Source: an uncultured Eubacteriales bacterium (GTDB taxonomy: Bacteria; Bacillota; Clostridia; Oscillospirales; Acutalibacteraceae). From it: a DNA stretch of 64,000 nt. Numbering within the stretch: position 1 is the stretch's first letter; each line of letters begins with the position of its first letter. Shown here piece after piece: positions 43,823 to 56,500 of the stretch. The DNA lies in contig CAKSKA010000011.1 in assembly GCA_934464615.1 (NCBI GenBank), forward strand, positions 1 to 64,000, read 5' to 3'. The notes under the pieces are model-generated. The model saw only the letters and a list, made by a program, of their open reading frames with translations. It ran no database searches and was not told where the DNA came from. Both the position numbers and the translations under genes were made by a program.

Positions 43823-44611
43823 ATGGAAATTATAAAATCCTCTTATTACGTTTCGGAAAAACATTTTGCGGTTGAGCGCACTCCGGAACGCGTTACAGAT
43901 TGTTACGAGTTCGAACTTACTACGGCAGGAGACGGCTATGCGGTTATAGACGGTAAAAAGTACAGTCGCACAAAGGGCAGTCTTATTCTTGCAAAGCCAA
44001 ATCAGGTAAGGTACAGTATAGGCGCTTTTGAATGTTATTATTTTCATTTTCTGCTAGATGTTACCGATCCTATAAAATCAAATGTGGATCGTCTTCCGGA
44101 TTTTTATGTGCCGTCCGATATTTCAAGGATAGAAGATATATACCATACCGTATGCGACAGGACGTTTATGAGCGAATCGAACGAAGATATGTTTATAAAA
44201 GGCTCGGTAATGCAGCTTACCGCGGAACTTAACGAAATTATATACCCCTTCGGTGTAATAACGGTCGGTAAATACGACAGATATCTTGACAATATTATAG
44301 AAGCAAAGCGGTATATTGATGCAAATTACGGCGGTAAAGTTTTTTTAAAAGATTTGGCTGTCACTGCAAATTTAAGTCCGAATTTTTTCAGGATAGTTTT
44401 TAAAAAGATATTAAATTTAAGTCCGCACGAATATTTGATTGCGGTACGCATAAAAAAAGCGTGCAAACATTTAAGCGAAACCGATTTTCCCATATCCGAA
44501 ATTGCACAGCTGTGCGGATTTGAAACGCAATCGTATTTTAATAATGTCTTCTTAAACGAAGTCGGCACTACACCGTATAAATACCGTAAAGAAAACCGAA
44601 AAGAAATGTAG
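43823..44611 (+). CDS. AraC-family transcriptional regulator
   Basis: 262 residues with a cupin-like N-terminus (GDGYAVIDGKKYSRTKGSLILAKPNQVRYSIG) and C-terminal double HTH (about 160-255; LAVTANLSPNFFRIVFKKILNLSPHEYL, IAQLCGFETQSYFNNVFLNEVGTTPYKYRK). Divergent from the dehydratase-glycosidase-SDR operon, its probable target. Confidence 0.88.
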   Translation: MEIIKSSYYVSEKHFAVERTPERVTDCYEFELTTAGDGYAVIDGKKYSRTKGSLILAKPNQVRYSIGAFECYYFHFLLDVTDPIKSNVDRLPDFYVPSDISRIEDIYHTVCDRTFMSESNEDMFIKGSVMQLTAELNEIIYPFGVITVGKYDRYLDNIIEAKRYIDANYGGKVFLKDLAVTANLSPNFFRIVFKKILNLSPHEYLIAVRIKKACKHLSETDFPISEIAQLCGFETQSYFNNVFLNEVGTTPYKYRKENRKEM

Positions 44612-44630
44612 CAACAAATGCTTATTAATG

Positions 44631-44660
44631 AACGGGCGGATCATCAATCCGCCCGTTTTT
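44631..44660 (+). terminator. Terminator after AraC gene
   Basis: AACGGGCGGA / TCCGCCCGTT, 7-nt loop, T-run. Confidence 0.9.
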
Positions 44661-44863
44661 GCTATTTCTATATAAAAAATATACAAAAAAAGTAAACAAA
44701 GTTAAATAAAAATATGTTATATACAATAAAAATGTAGTAGAATATTTTGGAATAATAAGATAGTTTGCAAAGTGCGTAATATTGTTGTAGAAATTTTGCG
44801 TATATATAATGTATTATAGGATTGCATTAAATATGTGCAAAATTTATAACGGAGGAAGGTAGC
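44661..44863 (+). promoter_or_regulatory. Upstream region of the first giant gene, shared with the second
   Basis: About 200 nt, AT-rich. TACGTAATATTGTTGTAGAA-like and GTATTAT elements near 44775-44815 are closely matched before the second giant gene (about 50485-50525), as is the GGAGGAAGG ribosome site. The promoter itself is not fixed by eye. Confidence 0.5.
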
Positions 44864-47800
44864 ATGAGACCTAGGTTTGAGGCAAAAACAAAAAGAGTAC
44901 TGTCATTGGTACTCACCCTTGCTGTAATACTGTGCAGTATTGCACTTGTACCGGTAAGGGCAACATCGGCAAACGGCGGGGGAACGCCGTTCTACATCGG
45001 TTGGGGAAGTCCGGCAATCCCGATGTATGAAAACAAATATGTGGACTTGAAAAAAACAGCAGTACAGTTTGAGAAAAACGGAGATTTTGTAAACGGTAAC
45101 GATATAGAATGGAGTTTGGATGCGCAGGAGACTGCGGGATCGACAGACATCATTCTTGACAACTCTAACAAAACACTCATGGCTTTTTCTTCCGGAAGAT
45201 ATATTCTTAATGCCACAAGCGCAGGTAAAAGCGCCAGAATATATGTTTTGGTCAACAAACAGGGCGATGAAGAATTTGTGCTTGAAAGTCTGGATTTCCG
45301 CACTCAAAACTTCAACGCGGATAAATGGTATTCCGGACGTAATTCACAGCATGTGGATAACTATTACATAAGCGGATGTGCATATAAATATCAAAGCAAA
45401 CCGTGGTATACGGTTACTGGCAGCAGGTTGTATGTCGGCGGTGCAAACGGAAGCACCGAACCGCTTGATTACGGCAATCCGATTGTAATGTATGACAGCG
45501 ACATACTTAATGATTTTGCAGATTACACCATAAGCACAAAAGTTGTGCTTGAAAATACACAGGGTGATGATATATCCAGCCGCCCGAATTTCAGTATAGT
45601 AGCGCGCGGTAACATAAATAAGGCGGATAGGACAGAGGGTGAAAATGTACTCGGCACTGAGTCGCCGTCTCTTTTCCTGACACTCAGAAGTTACGGCGGA
45701 TTGTGCGTTGTTGCAAAAACCCCTTCCGGTAAGCAGGAACTTGCAACACTGAACCACGGCGATACGCTGTATACGCCTTCTGCATTTGAAAGTGATGAGG
45801 CGGCTGTTGCGGCTATTTCTCAGGGTGGGGAATATGTGACATCTAAACACATAAACCTTACCAGAGTTGTAGAGATGAAGCTCTCGGGCAACAACATTAA
45901 GTACTCTTTGGACGGACAGGTAGTGTTCGACTCTGCGGCGTCAAATAATAAATATTTCCGCTTTAACGAATCAAACGAGGCAGGAATGTCAACAGCTACT
46001 ACAGGCGAGTACAGTGCATTTGATAACGATATGGCAAACCTCAATACCGGCAAGGGTACTATAGGTTTTGCCGCAGGCAGAAGATGCATTTCGGTTTATG
46101 ACTTTAAAGTTACACTTAATACAGACACAATGCCTGAGATGAGCGACATCTATTTTGTTAAAAATTCACAGCCTGCAATACCCATGTATGCAGGTACTGT
46201 AACAGAACTGGACGATTTATTTATACAGTTCAGCGACGGCACATTTAAAACAGGTAATTATTTGAACTGGCAGTTAAATTCAGGTTCAAACACCCTTGTA
46301 GATACAACAAACGGATATTTAATAGCTGTAAGCGAGGGTATAAGCAGCTATACAGTTACTTCCGGCAGCAAGACCTGCAAAGTTTATGTAATAGTAAACG
46401 AAAGGGGTAACAGTGAGTTTGTTCTTGAAAACATAGACTTCTCGACAGAAGGATTTGATAATAATAAATGGTACTCGGGACGTCATTCGCAACTTATTGA
46501 TAACTATTATTTAAGCAACAGCGAATATACCTATCAGTCAAAACCGTGGTATACAGCCCAAAACGATAAGATGTATTTGGGAGGTTATGATGCCGGAACA
46601 GGTCCGATTGATTATAACAATAGTTTGGTTATGTACGACAGCGAAATACTTAAGGATTTTGCCGATTACACAATAAGCGCGAAAGTTGCGCTCGGAAACA
46701 CATTCAGTGAGGATTTATCCAGCAGACCGAACTTCAGTATAGTGGCACGCGGTAAAATAAATAAAGCCGACAGAACACAGGACGAGTACGTACTTGACTC
46801 GGCGTCACCGTCGCTTTTCCTGACACTCAGAGGTTACGGCGGACTTTGCGTTGTTGCTAAAACGCCTGCCGGCAAACAGGAACTCGCATCATTAAATCAT
46901 GGCGACACATTGTATACACCGTCAGCTTTCGGAAGTGATGAAACGGCAATAACCGAACTTTCCCAGGGCGGAAATTATGTGATGTCGGGCCATGTAGGCA
47001 CTGTTCGCGACATCGAGATGAAGTTGTCCGGTGACAGAATAAGATATACACTTGACGGACAGGTTATATTTGATTCCGAGACAGAAGGCAATAAATATTT
47101 CAGATTCGGAGTCGGTAATGAACAGGGAATGTCTGCAGCCACAACGGGCGAGTACAATGCATTTAATAACGATATGGCAAACCTTAATACCGGTAAAGGT
47201 ACTATAGGATTTGCAACGGGCAGAAGACTTGTCGATATAACAGAGTGCAAAGTTACACTTAATGTTGAATCCATGCCGAAGGCTAAAGATATATTTGTTG
47301 TAAAAGATTCACAGCCGGTAATACCGATGTATGAAGAAACGGCGATTGACTTTGCGGATTTATTGATACAGTTCCCCGACGGAACATATACACTCGGTAA
47401 TAATTTATCCTGGCAGCCGGTAACCGCTGCAGGCACTATGTCCGATAGTACGGGAATAACAGCACTTACATCCGGTACGGCAGTTTATGCTGTATCTAAT
47501 TCCCAAAGCACAAGAAATATACAAGTAATAGTAAATGAAAAAGATAATAATGAATTTGTACTTGAAAATACAACGCTTGGCGTAGACAGAATGCCTGAGT
47601 ACAAAGAGATATTTATTGTAAAAGATTCGCAGCCTGCAATACCCATGTATGTAAGGACAATGGCAGAACTCAGAAGCCTTGTTTTACAGTTCCCCGACGG
47701 AACATACAAACTTGCAAGCGCGGTTGAATGGCAGAAAGTAAGCGGTAACAGCACGACACTTAATGTACCCGGTACATATCTTGTAACCGCACAGGCAGGT

Positions 47801-50170
47801 ATGGACGTTTATACTGTATCCGCTGCACAAAATACAAGACGTGTATATGTAATAGTAAACGAAAAGGGTAACGACGAGTTTGTGCTTGAAAACATAGACT
47901 TCTCGACACAGGGATTTGATAATAATAAATGGTACTCGGGACGTCATTCGCAGCTTATTGATAACTATTATTTAAGCAACAGCGAATATACCTATCAGTC
48001 AAAACCGTGGTATACAGCCCAAAACGATAAGATGTATTTGGGAGGCTACGACGCCGGAACAGGTCCGATTGATTATAACAATACTTTGGCTATGTACGAC
48101 AGCGAAATACTTAAGGATTTCGCCGATTACACAATAAGTGCAAAGGTTGCGCTCGGAAACACATTCAGTGAGGATTTGTCAAGCAGACCGAACTTCAGTA
48201 TAGTAGCACGCGGTAGAATAAACAAGTCCGATAGAGCGCAAGGCACAAATGTAATGGATGCAAATACACCTGCATTGTTCCTGACGATCAGAGGTTACGG
48301 CGGGCTTTGCATGGTTGCTAAAACGCCTGCCGGCAAACAGGAACTCGGCTCGTTAAGCCATGGTGACACATTGTATACACCGTCAGCTTTCGGAAGTGAC
48401 GAAACGGCAATAACCGAACTTTCACAAGGCGGAAATTACGTTATGTCGGGCCACGTGGGCACTGTTCGCAATATTGAAATGAAACTTTCCGGAAATGATG
48501 TAAGATACTCTCTTGACGGACAGGTTGTATTCGATTCCGAGGCGGAAGGCAATAAATATTTCAGATTCGGAGTCGGTAATGAACAGGGAATGTCTACAGC
48601 CACAACAGGCGAGTACACAAATTACAATACAGACATATCCGCTATTAATACAGACAAAGGAACTATAGGATTTGCAACGGGCAGAAGACTCGTTAATATA
48701 ACCGAATGTAAAGTTACGCTTAATGTTGAAAAGATGCCTGTAACAAAGGAAAGGCAGTATAAACAGGACTTTGACGAGTTCTTGGCTACACAGAACTTCT
48801 CGGAGGCGGACGACGAATTCTATAGCCGTCTTGACGGTCTTGTAGGAGATTTGAAAGACATTATTTACAATAATACAGACGATTTACGCAGCAAAAACGG
48901 TGTTAATTACTACGTTTCAAACGACGGTAATGATGATGCAGACGGTAAAACTCCGCAAACCGCATGGAAAACCCTTGCAAAAGCTAACAGTTATAGATAT
49001 AATGCAGGCGATGCAGTATTGCTTCGCAGGGGAGATACATGGTATGAAAACATTAATGCAAAAAGCGGTGTTTCGTACTCTGCTTACGGTACAGGCGCAA
49101 AACCGAGAGTGTTTAAAGCATATAACGCTATGCAGGGCACTTGGGTTTTGACAGATACACCTAACATTTGGCGCTATGAGCAGACCTTTACCGACAACGA
49201 TATAAGCAATATTGTGTTTAATGACGGAGCATTTTGCGGTCAACGCAAATATTCGGTTGAGGATATGACCGATAACCTTGATTACTTCATTTCCAATAGG
49301 TTTGCCAAGGTCGCCGATACCGAAAATAAACTTTATCTGCGCTGCGAAGCAGGTAATCCGCAGGAAGTATTCTCGCAAATTGATATCAGCCGAGGCGGCA
49401 GCGTGTTCTACATTGAGCACAGAGGAGAGAATATTGCCGCTAAAAATCTTGAATTGCGTTACGGTCAAGATATAACATTTATGGCACACGGAAAGAACAT
49501 ATCATTCAGTTACTGTGTAGGCGCTTGGACGGGCGGTATTGTTTTCGACAATGAAACAAAAGCACGCTACGGCGGCGGAGCAGGCGGTTGGATGTCGTGC
49601 GAAAACTTCTCGTTTGAATATTGCCATATTTACGAACAGTTGGATTCCGGCGTTACCCCGCAGTATAACGGTATTGACACGGAAACAAGTGTATTTAAGA
49701 ACTTTACAACTACCAACTGTTTGTTCGAAGGCTGTCAGTATACGCTTGAGTATTTCCACACTCAGAAAGCAGTAAACGACAACGGATTCGATAATATGCA
49801 GTTTAACTACAATATTTGTTTGGACGGCGGACGCGGATTCGGTTCGGATACACAGGAGAGAGTCGACGCCAGCGCATATGTAAAATCATGGGGACATGAG
49901 AATACATGTGTAAACAGCGCCATAACCCATAATATTTTCGACAGAGCGGCGGCATTGTCAATTGAAATTATAGGTCATAATTTCGGCGACAGCGATAAGG
50001 ACGTATGTTACAACAGCATACCCAAACTGTACAGAAATATGTACATTGAGCCGCGCAACAAAGAGTTCGCAAATATTAACAGAATCAGATATAAGTTCAA
50101 CGAAGACACTTACAGATTGCTTGAGTTACTTGGAGTTGATAAAGATTCGGTTTATATCTACAGCGAATAG
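44864..50170 (+). CDS. Giant secreted repeat protein with C-terminal beta-helix (copy 1, one shortened repeat)
   Basis: 1,768 residues. Signal peptide 1-34 (VLSLVLTLAVILCSIALVPVRATSA). Repeats of an Ig-like part (QPAIPMY..., ...YVIVNE) plus a LamG/DUF1080-like part (FADYTIS...SIVARG...DGQV): unit 1 about 43-425, unit 2 about 429-807, unit 3 Ig-like only (about 809-915), unit 4 about 916-1295. Then a helical linker (about 1,300-1,340) and a right-handed beta-helix (1,345-1,768; NYYVSNDGNDDADGKTPQTAWK, as in polysaccharide lyases and related hydrolases). Its closest relative is the next gene, 819 nt longer, with unit 3 whole. Likely carbohydrate-binding and cleaving at the cell surface; catalytic residues not identified. 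No sortase motif or transmembrane anchor is seen. Confidence 0.8.
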   Translation: MRPRFEAKTKRVLSLVLTLAVILCSIALVPVRATSANGGGTPFYIGWGSPAIPMYENKYVDLKKTAVQFEKNGDFVNGNDIEWSLDAQETAGSTDIILDNSNKTLMAFSSGRYILNATSAGKSARIYVLVNKQGDEEFVLESLDFRTQNFNADKWYSGRNSQHVDNYYISGCAYKYQSKPWYTVTGSRLYVGGANGSTEPLDYGNPIVMYDSDILNDFADYTISTKVVLENTQGDDISSRPNFSIVARGNINKADRTEGENVLGTESPSLFLTLRSYGGLCVVAKTPSGKQELATLNHGDTLYTPSAFESDEAAVAAISQGGEYVTSKHINLTRVVEMKLSGNNIKYSLDGQVVFDSAASNNKYFRFNESNEAGMSTATTGEYSAFDNDMANLNTGKGTIGFAAGRRCISVYDFKVTLNTDTMPEMSDIYFVKNSQPAIPMYAGTVTELDDLFIQFSDGTFKTGNYLNWQLNSGSNTLVDTTNGYLIAVSEGISSYTVTSGSKTCKVYVIVNERGNSEFVLENIDFSTEGFDNNKWYSGRHSQLIDNYYLSNSEYTYQSKPWYTAQNDKMYLGGYDAGTGPIDYNNSLVMYDSEILKDFADYTISAKVALGNTFSEDLSSRPNFSIVARGKINKADRTQDEYVLDSASPSLFLTLRGYGGLCVVAKTPAGKQELASLNHGDTLYTPSAFGSDETAITELSQGGNYVMSGHVGTVRDIEMKLSGDRIRYTLDGQVIFDSETEGNKYFRFGVGNEQGMSAATTGEYNAFNNDMANLNTGKGTIGFATGRRLVDITECKVTLNVESMPKAKDIFVVKDSQPVIPMYEETAIDFADLLIQFPDGTYTLGNNLSWQPVTAAGTMSDSTGITALTSGTAVYAVSNSQSTRNIQVIVNEKDNNEFVLENTTLGVDRMPEYKEIFIVKDSQPAIPMYVRTMAELRSLVLQFPDGTYKLASAVEWQKVSGNSTTLNVPGTYLVTAQAGMDVYTVSAAQNTRRVYVIVNEKGNDEFVLENIDFSTQGFDNNKWYSGRHSQLIDNYYLSNSEYTYQSKPWYTAQNDKMYLGGYDAGTGPIDYNNTLAMYDSEILKDFADYTISAKVALGNTFSEDLSSRPNFSIVARGRINKSDRAQGTNVMDANTPALFLTIRGYGGLCMVAKTPAGKQELGSLSHGDTLYTPSAFGSDETAITELSQGGNYVMSGHVGTVRNIEMKLSGNDVRYSLDGQVVFDSEAEGNKYFRFGVGNEQGMSTATTGEYTNYNTDISAINTDKGTIGFATGRRLVNITECKVTLNVEKMPVTKERQYKQDFDEFLATQNFSEADDEFYSRLDGLVGDLKDIIYNNTDDLRSKNGVNYYVSNDGNDDADGKTPQTAWKTLAKANSYRYNAGDAVLLRRGDTWYENINAKSGVSYSAYGTGAKPRVFKAYNAMQGTWVLTDTPNIWRYEQTFTDNDISNIVFNDGAFCGQRKYSVEDMTDNLDYFISNRFAKVADTENKLYLRCEAGNPQEVFSQIDISRGGSVFYIEHRGENIAAKNLELRYGQDITFMAHGKNISFSYCVGAWTGGIVFDNETKARYGGGAGGWMSCENFSFEYCHIYEQLDSGVTPQYNGIDTETSVFKNFTTTNCLFEGCQYTLEYFHTQKAVNDNGFDNMQFNYNICLDGGRGFGSDTQERVDASAYVKSWGHENTCVNSAITHNIFDRAAALSIEIIGHNFGDSDKDVCYNSIPKLYRNMYIEPRNKEFANINRIRYKFNEDTYRLLELLGVDKDSVYIYSE

Positions 50171-50180
50171 TCAATTAAAT

Positions 50181-50256
50181 AATATCGGTGCGGCAGACGT
50201 ACCGCACCGATATTAACAAAACAAAAATCTCACTTCTGCCGAAGTGAGATTTTTTA
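50181..50256 (+). terminator. Two hairpins after the first giant gene
   Basis: Stem 1: AATATCGGTGCGG / CCGCACCGATATT (50181-50214). Stem 2: AAAAATCTCACTTC / GAAGTGAGATTTTTT (50223-50256), a strong terminator. Both recur after the second gene. Confidence 0.9.
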
Positions 50257-50571
50257 TGCCTAAAACACAAAATATGACGCAATGATGAATACGCCCTTCA
50301 TAGAATTGTGGATAAAAATTGTTCATGAGGGTTGATAACGGAATATTTGTTGTGAATGTTTCAAAAGCACTTATTTTATGTACAAACTATACAAAATGTA
50401 TCAACTAATATAAATTAAAATATGTAACATACAACAAATGTGTAGTAAAATGACTAAATTTAGTAATATAGTTTGTGAATTACGTAATATTGTTGTAGAA
50501 TTCCTGTTTAAACATGTTGTATTATGAAATTGCATTAAAGATGCGCAGAATTTATAACGGAGGAAGGTAAT
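50257..50571 (+). promoter_or_regulatory. Region between the two giant genes
   Basis: About 315 nt without a gene. The last 150 nt match the upstream region of the first giant gene, including GTATTAT and the GGAGGAAGG site. A single DnaA-like TGTGGATAA at 50317-50325 is probably chance. Confidence 0.4.
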
Positions 50572-53500
50572 ATGAGATTTAGGTTTGAGGCAAAAACAAA
50601 GAGGGTACTGTCATTGGTACTCACCCTTGCTGTAATACTGTGCAGTATTGCACTTGTACCGGTAAGGGCAACATCGGCAAACGGCGGGGGAACGCCGTTC
50701 TACATCGGTTGGGGAAGTCCGGCAATCCCGATGTATGAAAACAAATATGTGGACTTGAAAAAAACAGCAGTACAGTTTGAGAAAAACGGAGATTTTGTAA
50801 ACGGTAACGATATAGAATGGAGTTTGGATGCGCAGGAGACTGCGGGATCAACAGACATCATTCTTGACAACTCTAACAAAACACTCATGGCTTTTTCTTC
50901 CGGAAGATATGTTCTTAATGCGACAAGCGCAAACAAAAGCGCCAGAATATATGTTTTGGTTAACAAACAGGGTGATGAAGAATTTGTGCTTGAAAATCAG
51001 GACTTCCGCACTCAAAACTATGATGCGGATAAATGGTATTCAGGACGTCATTCGCAACTTATAGACAACTATTATTTAAACGGATGCGCATATACATATC
51101 AAAGCAAACCGTGGTATACGGTTACTGGCAGCAGATTGTATGTCGGCGGCGGAGGAGGAAGTGCATCGCCGCTTGATTACGGCAATCCGATTGTAATGTA
51201 TGACAGCGATATACTTAATGATTTTGCAGATTACACCGTAAGTGCAAAGGTTGTACTGGAAAACAGCTGGGGTGAGGATCTTTCCAGCCGCCCGAATTTC
51301 AGTATAATAGCACGCGGTAACATAAATAAGGCCGACAGGACAGAGGGCGAAAACGTACTTGATGCTGCGTCACCGTCGCTTTTCCTGACACTCAGAAGTT
51401 ACGGCGGATTGTGCGTTGTTGCAAAAACCCCTTCCGGTAAGCAGGAACTTGCAACACTGAACCACGGCGATACGCTGTATACGCCTTCTGCATTTGAAAG
51501 TGATGAGTCGGCCGTTTCGGCTATTTCCCAAGGCGGAGAATACGTAACATCAGGTCACATAGATAAGACCAGAGTTGTAGAAATGAAACTTTCGGGCAAC
51601 GATGTTAAGTACTCTTTGGACGGACAGGTAGTGTTTGATTCTACGGTGGCAAACAATAAATTTTTCCGGTTTAATGAAGTAAACGAACAGGGAATGTCCG
51701 CTGTTACGACAGGCGAGTACAATGCATTTAACAGCGATATGGCAAACCTTAATACCGGAAAAGGTACCGTAGGCTTTGCTACAGGCAGAAGAATTGTTTC
51801 AATATACGATTTTAAGGTTACGCTTAACACAGACACAATGCCTGAGATGAGCGATATATATTTCGTTAAAAATTCACAGCCGGCAATACCCATGTACGCC
51901 GGTACCGCGATAGAACTTGACGATTTATTTATACAGTTCGGCGACGGCACTTATAAGGCCGGCAACTATTTAACTTGGCGGTTGAATTCCGGCTCAAACA
52001 CCCTTATAGATACAACAAACGGATATTTAATAGCTGTAAGCGAAGGTATAAGCAGTTATATCGTTACTTTCGGCAACAAGAGTTGTAAAGTTTATGTAAT
52101 GGTAAACGAAAAGGGTAACAGCGAGTTTGTACTTGAAAACATAGACTTTTCGGCGGACGGATTTGACAGCGATAAATGGTATTCGGGACGTCACGGACAG
52201 TTGCTTGATAATTATTATATAAATGAAAGCACATATTTATATAAAGCAAGACCGTGGTACACCGCACAAAACGGAAAATTGTATTTGGGCGGAAACGGCG
52301 GCGGAACAAGTCCGTATGATTTCAACAATAACTTAGCTATGTATGACAGCGAAATACTTAAGGATTTTGCCGATTATACAATAAGCGCAAAGGTTGCATT
52401 TGAAAATATTTCGACAGATAATTTATCCAGCAAACCGAACTTCAGCATAGTAGCACGCGGTAGAATAAACAAAGCCGAAAGGACAGAAGGCGAAACGGTA
52501 CTTGAAGCCGAGGATAAAGCCCTTTTCCTGACACTCAGAGGTTACGGCGGACTGTGTGTTGTAGCCAAGACTCCGGCTGCCGCACAGGAACTCGGTTCAT
52601 TAAGCCACGGTGATACGCTGTATACGCCTGCCGCATTTGACAGTGACGAAACAGCAATAACCGAACTTTCCCAGGGCGGAACATATGCAACATCAGGTCA
52701 TGTCGGAACAGTACGCAATATTGAAATGAAATTGTCGGGCGACAGAATAAGATATACACTTGACGGACAGGTTATATTTGACTCCGAAGCAGAAGGCAAT
52801 AAATATTTCAGATTCGGTGCTAATAACGAGCAGGGAATGTCTGCAGTCACAACGGGCGAATATACAAATTACCATACCGATATATCTGCTATGGATACGG
52901 GTAAAGGTACTGTAGGATTTGCCACAGGCAGAAGATTTGTTACAATAACAGAGTGCAAAGTTACACTTAATGTTGAATCCATGCCGAAGGCTAAAGATAT
53001 ATTTGTTGTAAAAGATTCGCAGCCGGCAATACCGATGTATGAAGAAACGGCGATCGACTTTGCCGATTTATTGATACAGTTCCCCGACGGAACATATACA
53101 CTCGGTAATAATTTATCCTGGCAGCCGGTAACCGCTGCAGGTACTATGTCCGATAGTACGGGAATAACAGCGCTTACATCCGGTACGGCAGTTTACAACG
53201 TATCCGATTCGGAAACCACCAGACGCGTATATGTAATAGTAAACGAAAATGGTAATAACGAGTTTGTACTTGAAAATATTGATTTCTCGACAAACGGATT
53301 CAGTGATGATGATTGGTATACGGGACGCCATTCGCAGCTTATAGATAACTATTATATTAACGGCTGTTCCTATGTATATATGTCAAAACCGTGGTACACC
53401 GCACAAAACGGTAAAATGTACGTAGGCGGTTATGACGGCGGAACAGGTCCGCTTGATTACGGAAATCCGGTAGTAATGTATAACAGTGATATACTTAATG

Positions 53501-56500
53501 ACTTTGCGGATTATACCGTAAGTGCAAAGTTTGCACTTGAAAATACTTACAGTGAAGATTTATCAAGCAGACCGAACTTCAGTATAGTAGCACGCGGCAG
53601 AATTAATAAAGCCGACAGGACAGCGGGTGAAAATGTATTTGAATCCGATAGCTCCGCACTTTTCCTGACACTCAGAAGTTACGGCGGATTGTGTGTAGTA
53701 GCCAAATCGCCGTCAGGCAAACAGGAACTCGGCTCATTAAGTCACGGCGATACATTGTATACACCGTCTGCTTTTGCAAGCGATGAAGCAGCAGTTGCAG
53801 CTATTTCCGAGGGCGGAGATCATGTGACATCAGGCCACATAGGCACTGTTCGCGATGTTGAAATGAAACTTTCCGGCAATAATATAAGATACACACTTGA
53901 CGGACAGGTTATATTCGATTCCGAAGCAGAAGGCAATAAGTACTTCAGATTTAACGAATCCAACGAACATGGAATGTCTACAGCCACAACAGGCGAATAC
54001 GCAAATTATAATACAGACATATCCGCTGTTAATACCGGTAAAGGTACTATAGGATTTGCAACAGGCAGAAGATTTGTTAATGTAACAGAGTGTAAGGTAA
54101 CGCTTAATATTGACAGAATGCCTGAGTACAAAGAGGTATTTATTGTAAAAGATTCACAGCCTGCAATACCCATGTATGTAAGGACAATGGCAGAACTCAG
54201 AAGCCTTGTTTTACAGTTCCCCGACGGAACATACAAACTTGCAAGCGCGGTTGAATGGCAGAAAGTAAGCGGTAACAGCACGACACTTAATGTACCCGGT
54301 ACATATTTGGTAACCGCACAGGCAGGTACAGATGTTTATACCGTTACTTCCGGCAACAATAGCAGTAAAGTTTATGTAATAGTAAACGAAAAGGGCAACA
54401 ACGAGTTTGTGCTTGAAAACATAGATTTCTCGACACAGGGATTTGATAATAATAAATGGTACTCGGGACGTCATACGCAGCTTATTGATAACTATTATTT
54501 AAGCAACAGCGAATATACTTATCAGTCAAAACCGTGGTACACAGCGCAGAACGATAAGATGTATTTAGGCGCTGCCGCCGCAGGAACATATAATCTTGAT
54601 TACAATAATACTTTAGCTATGTACGACAGCGATATTCTCGGCGACTTTGCGGATTACACCGTAAAAGTTAAGGTTACATACGAGAATATCAACAGCGACG
54701 ATATGTCCAGCAGACCGAACTTCAGCATAGTAGCACGCGGTAATATAAATAAAGCCGACAGAACACAGGGCGAGTATGTACTTGACTCAGCGTCACCGTC
54801 GCTTTTCCTGACACTCAGAGGTTACGGCGGACTTTGTCTGCTCGCTAAATCTCCGGCAGGAACGCAAAAACTCGGTTCCTTAAGTCACGGCGATACGCTT
54901 TATACACCGAGTGCATTTGCAAGTGACGAAGCGGCTGTTACAGGCATTTCCGAAGGCGGAAATTATACAACGGCAGGTCACGTAGGCACCGTTCGCGACA
55001 TCGAAATGAAACTTTCCGGAAATGACGTAAGATATTCCCTTGACGGACAGGTTATATTCGATTCTGCCGCCGGAAACAGCAAATATTTCAGATTCGGCGT
55101 AAATAACGAGTTCGGAATGTCTGCAGCCACAACCGGCGAATACAATTCATTTAATAACGATATGGCAAACCTTAATACCGGTAAAGGTACTATAGGATTT
55201 GCAACAGGCAGAAGATTTGTTACAATAACAGAGTGCAAAGTTATACTTAATGTTGAGAAGATGCCTGTAACCAAAGAAAGACAGTACAGACAAGATTTTG
55301 ATGAATTCTTGGGTACACAGAACTTCTCGGAGGCGGACGACGAATTCTATAGCCGTCTTGACGGTCTTGTAGGAGATTTAAAACACATTATTTATAACAA
55401 CACAAATGATTTACGCAGCAAAAACGGTGTTAATTACTATGTTTCCAACGAAGGCGATGACACCGCTGACGGTAAATCTCCGCAAACCGCATGGAAAACT
55501 CTTGCAAAGGTAAACAGTTATACCTTTAACGCGGGCGATGCAGTATTGCTTCGCAGGGGAGACACATGGTACGAAAACATAAACGCGCAAAACGGCGTTT
55601 CGTACTCCGCTTACGGTACAGGCGCAAAACCGAGAGTGTTTAAGGCATATAACGCTATGCAGGGCACTTGGGTTTTGACAGATACACCTAACATTTGGCG
55701 CTATGAGCAAACATTTGATGATAAAGATATAGGAAACGTTGTATTTAACGACGGAGCGTTCTGCGGCCAACGTAAATTCTCGGTTGAGGATATGACCGAA
55801 AATCTGGACTTCTTTATCTCTAATCAATATGCTAAAGTAGCCGATACCGAAAATAAACTTTACCTGCGCTGCGAAGCGGGCAATCCGCAGGATGTATTCT
55901 CACAAATCGATATCAGCCGTGCCGGCAGTATAATCTTTATTGCAACCAACGGTCACGATATTGCGGTTAATAACCTTGAATTGCGTTATGCACAGGATAT
56001 AGCATTTATGCAAGGCGGAAAGAATATTTCCTTCAGCTATTGCGTATGCGGTTGGACAGGCGGCACTGTTTTTGATAACGAAGCTAAAGCACGCTACGGC
56101 GGCGGAGCAGGCGGTTGGCTCTTCTGCGAAAACTTCTCGTTTGAATACTGCCATATTTACGAACAGTGGGATTCCGGTGTTACACCGCAGTACAGTTGGC
56201 GCGATGAAGTGGCAGGCGTATTTAAGAACTTTACAACGACGGACTGCCTGTTTGAAGGTTGCCAGTATACGCTTGAGTATTTCCACACCCAGAAGACCGT
56301 AACCGATAACGGATTCGATAATATGCAGTTTAACTACAATATTTGTTTGGACGGCGGACGCGGATTCGGTTCGGATACACAGGAGAGAGTCGACGCCAGC
56401 GCATATGTAAAATCATGGGGACATGAGAATACATGTGTAAACAGCGCCATAACCCATAATATTTTCGACAGAGCGGCGGCATTGTCAATTGAAATTATAG

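Noticed and set aside
50317..50325. DnaA-box-like TGTGGATAA
   Set aside because: Only one copy between two surface-protein genes, no cluster or origin genes.
45344..56286. Many minus-strand open frames of 60-190 codons inside the giant genes
   Set aside because: They recur at the same place in each repeat and have no ribosome sites; they are shadows of the plus-strand repeats.
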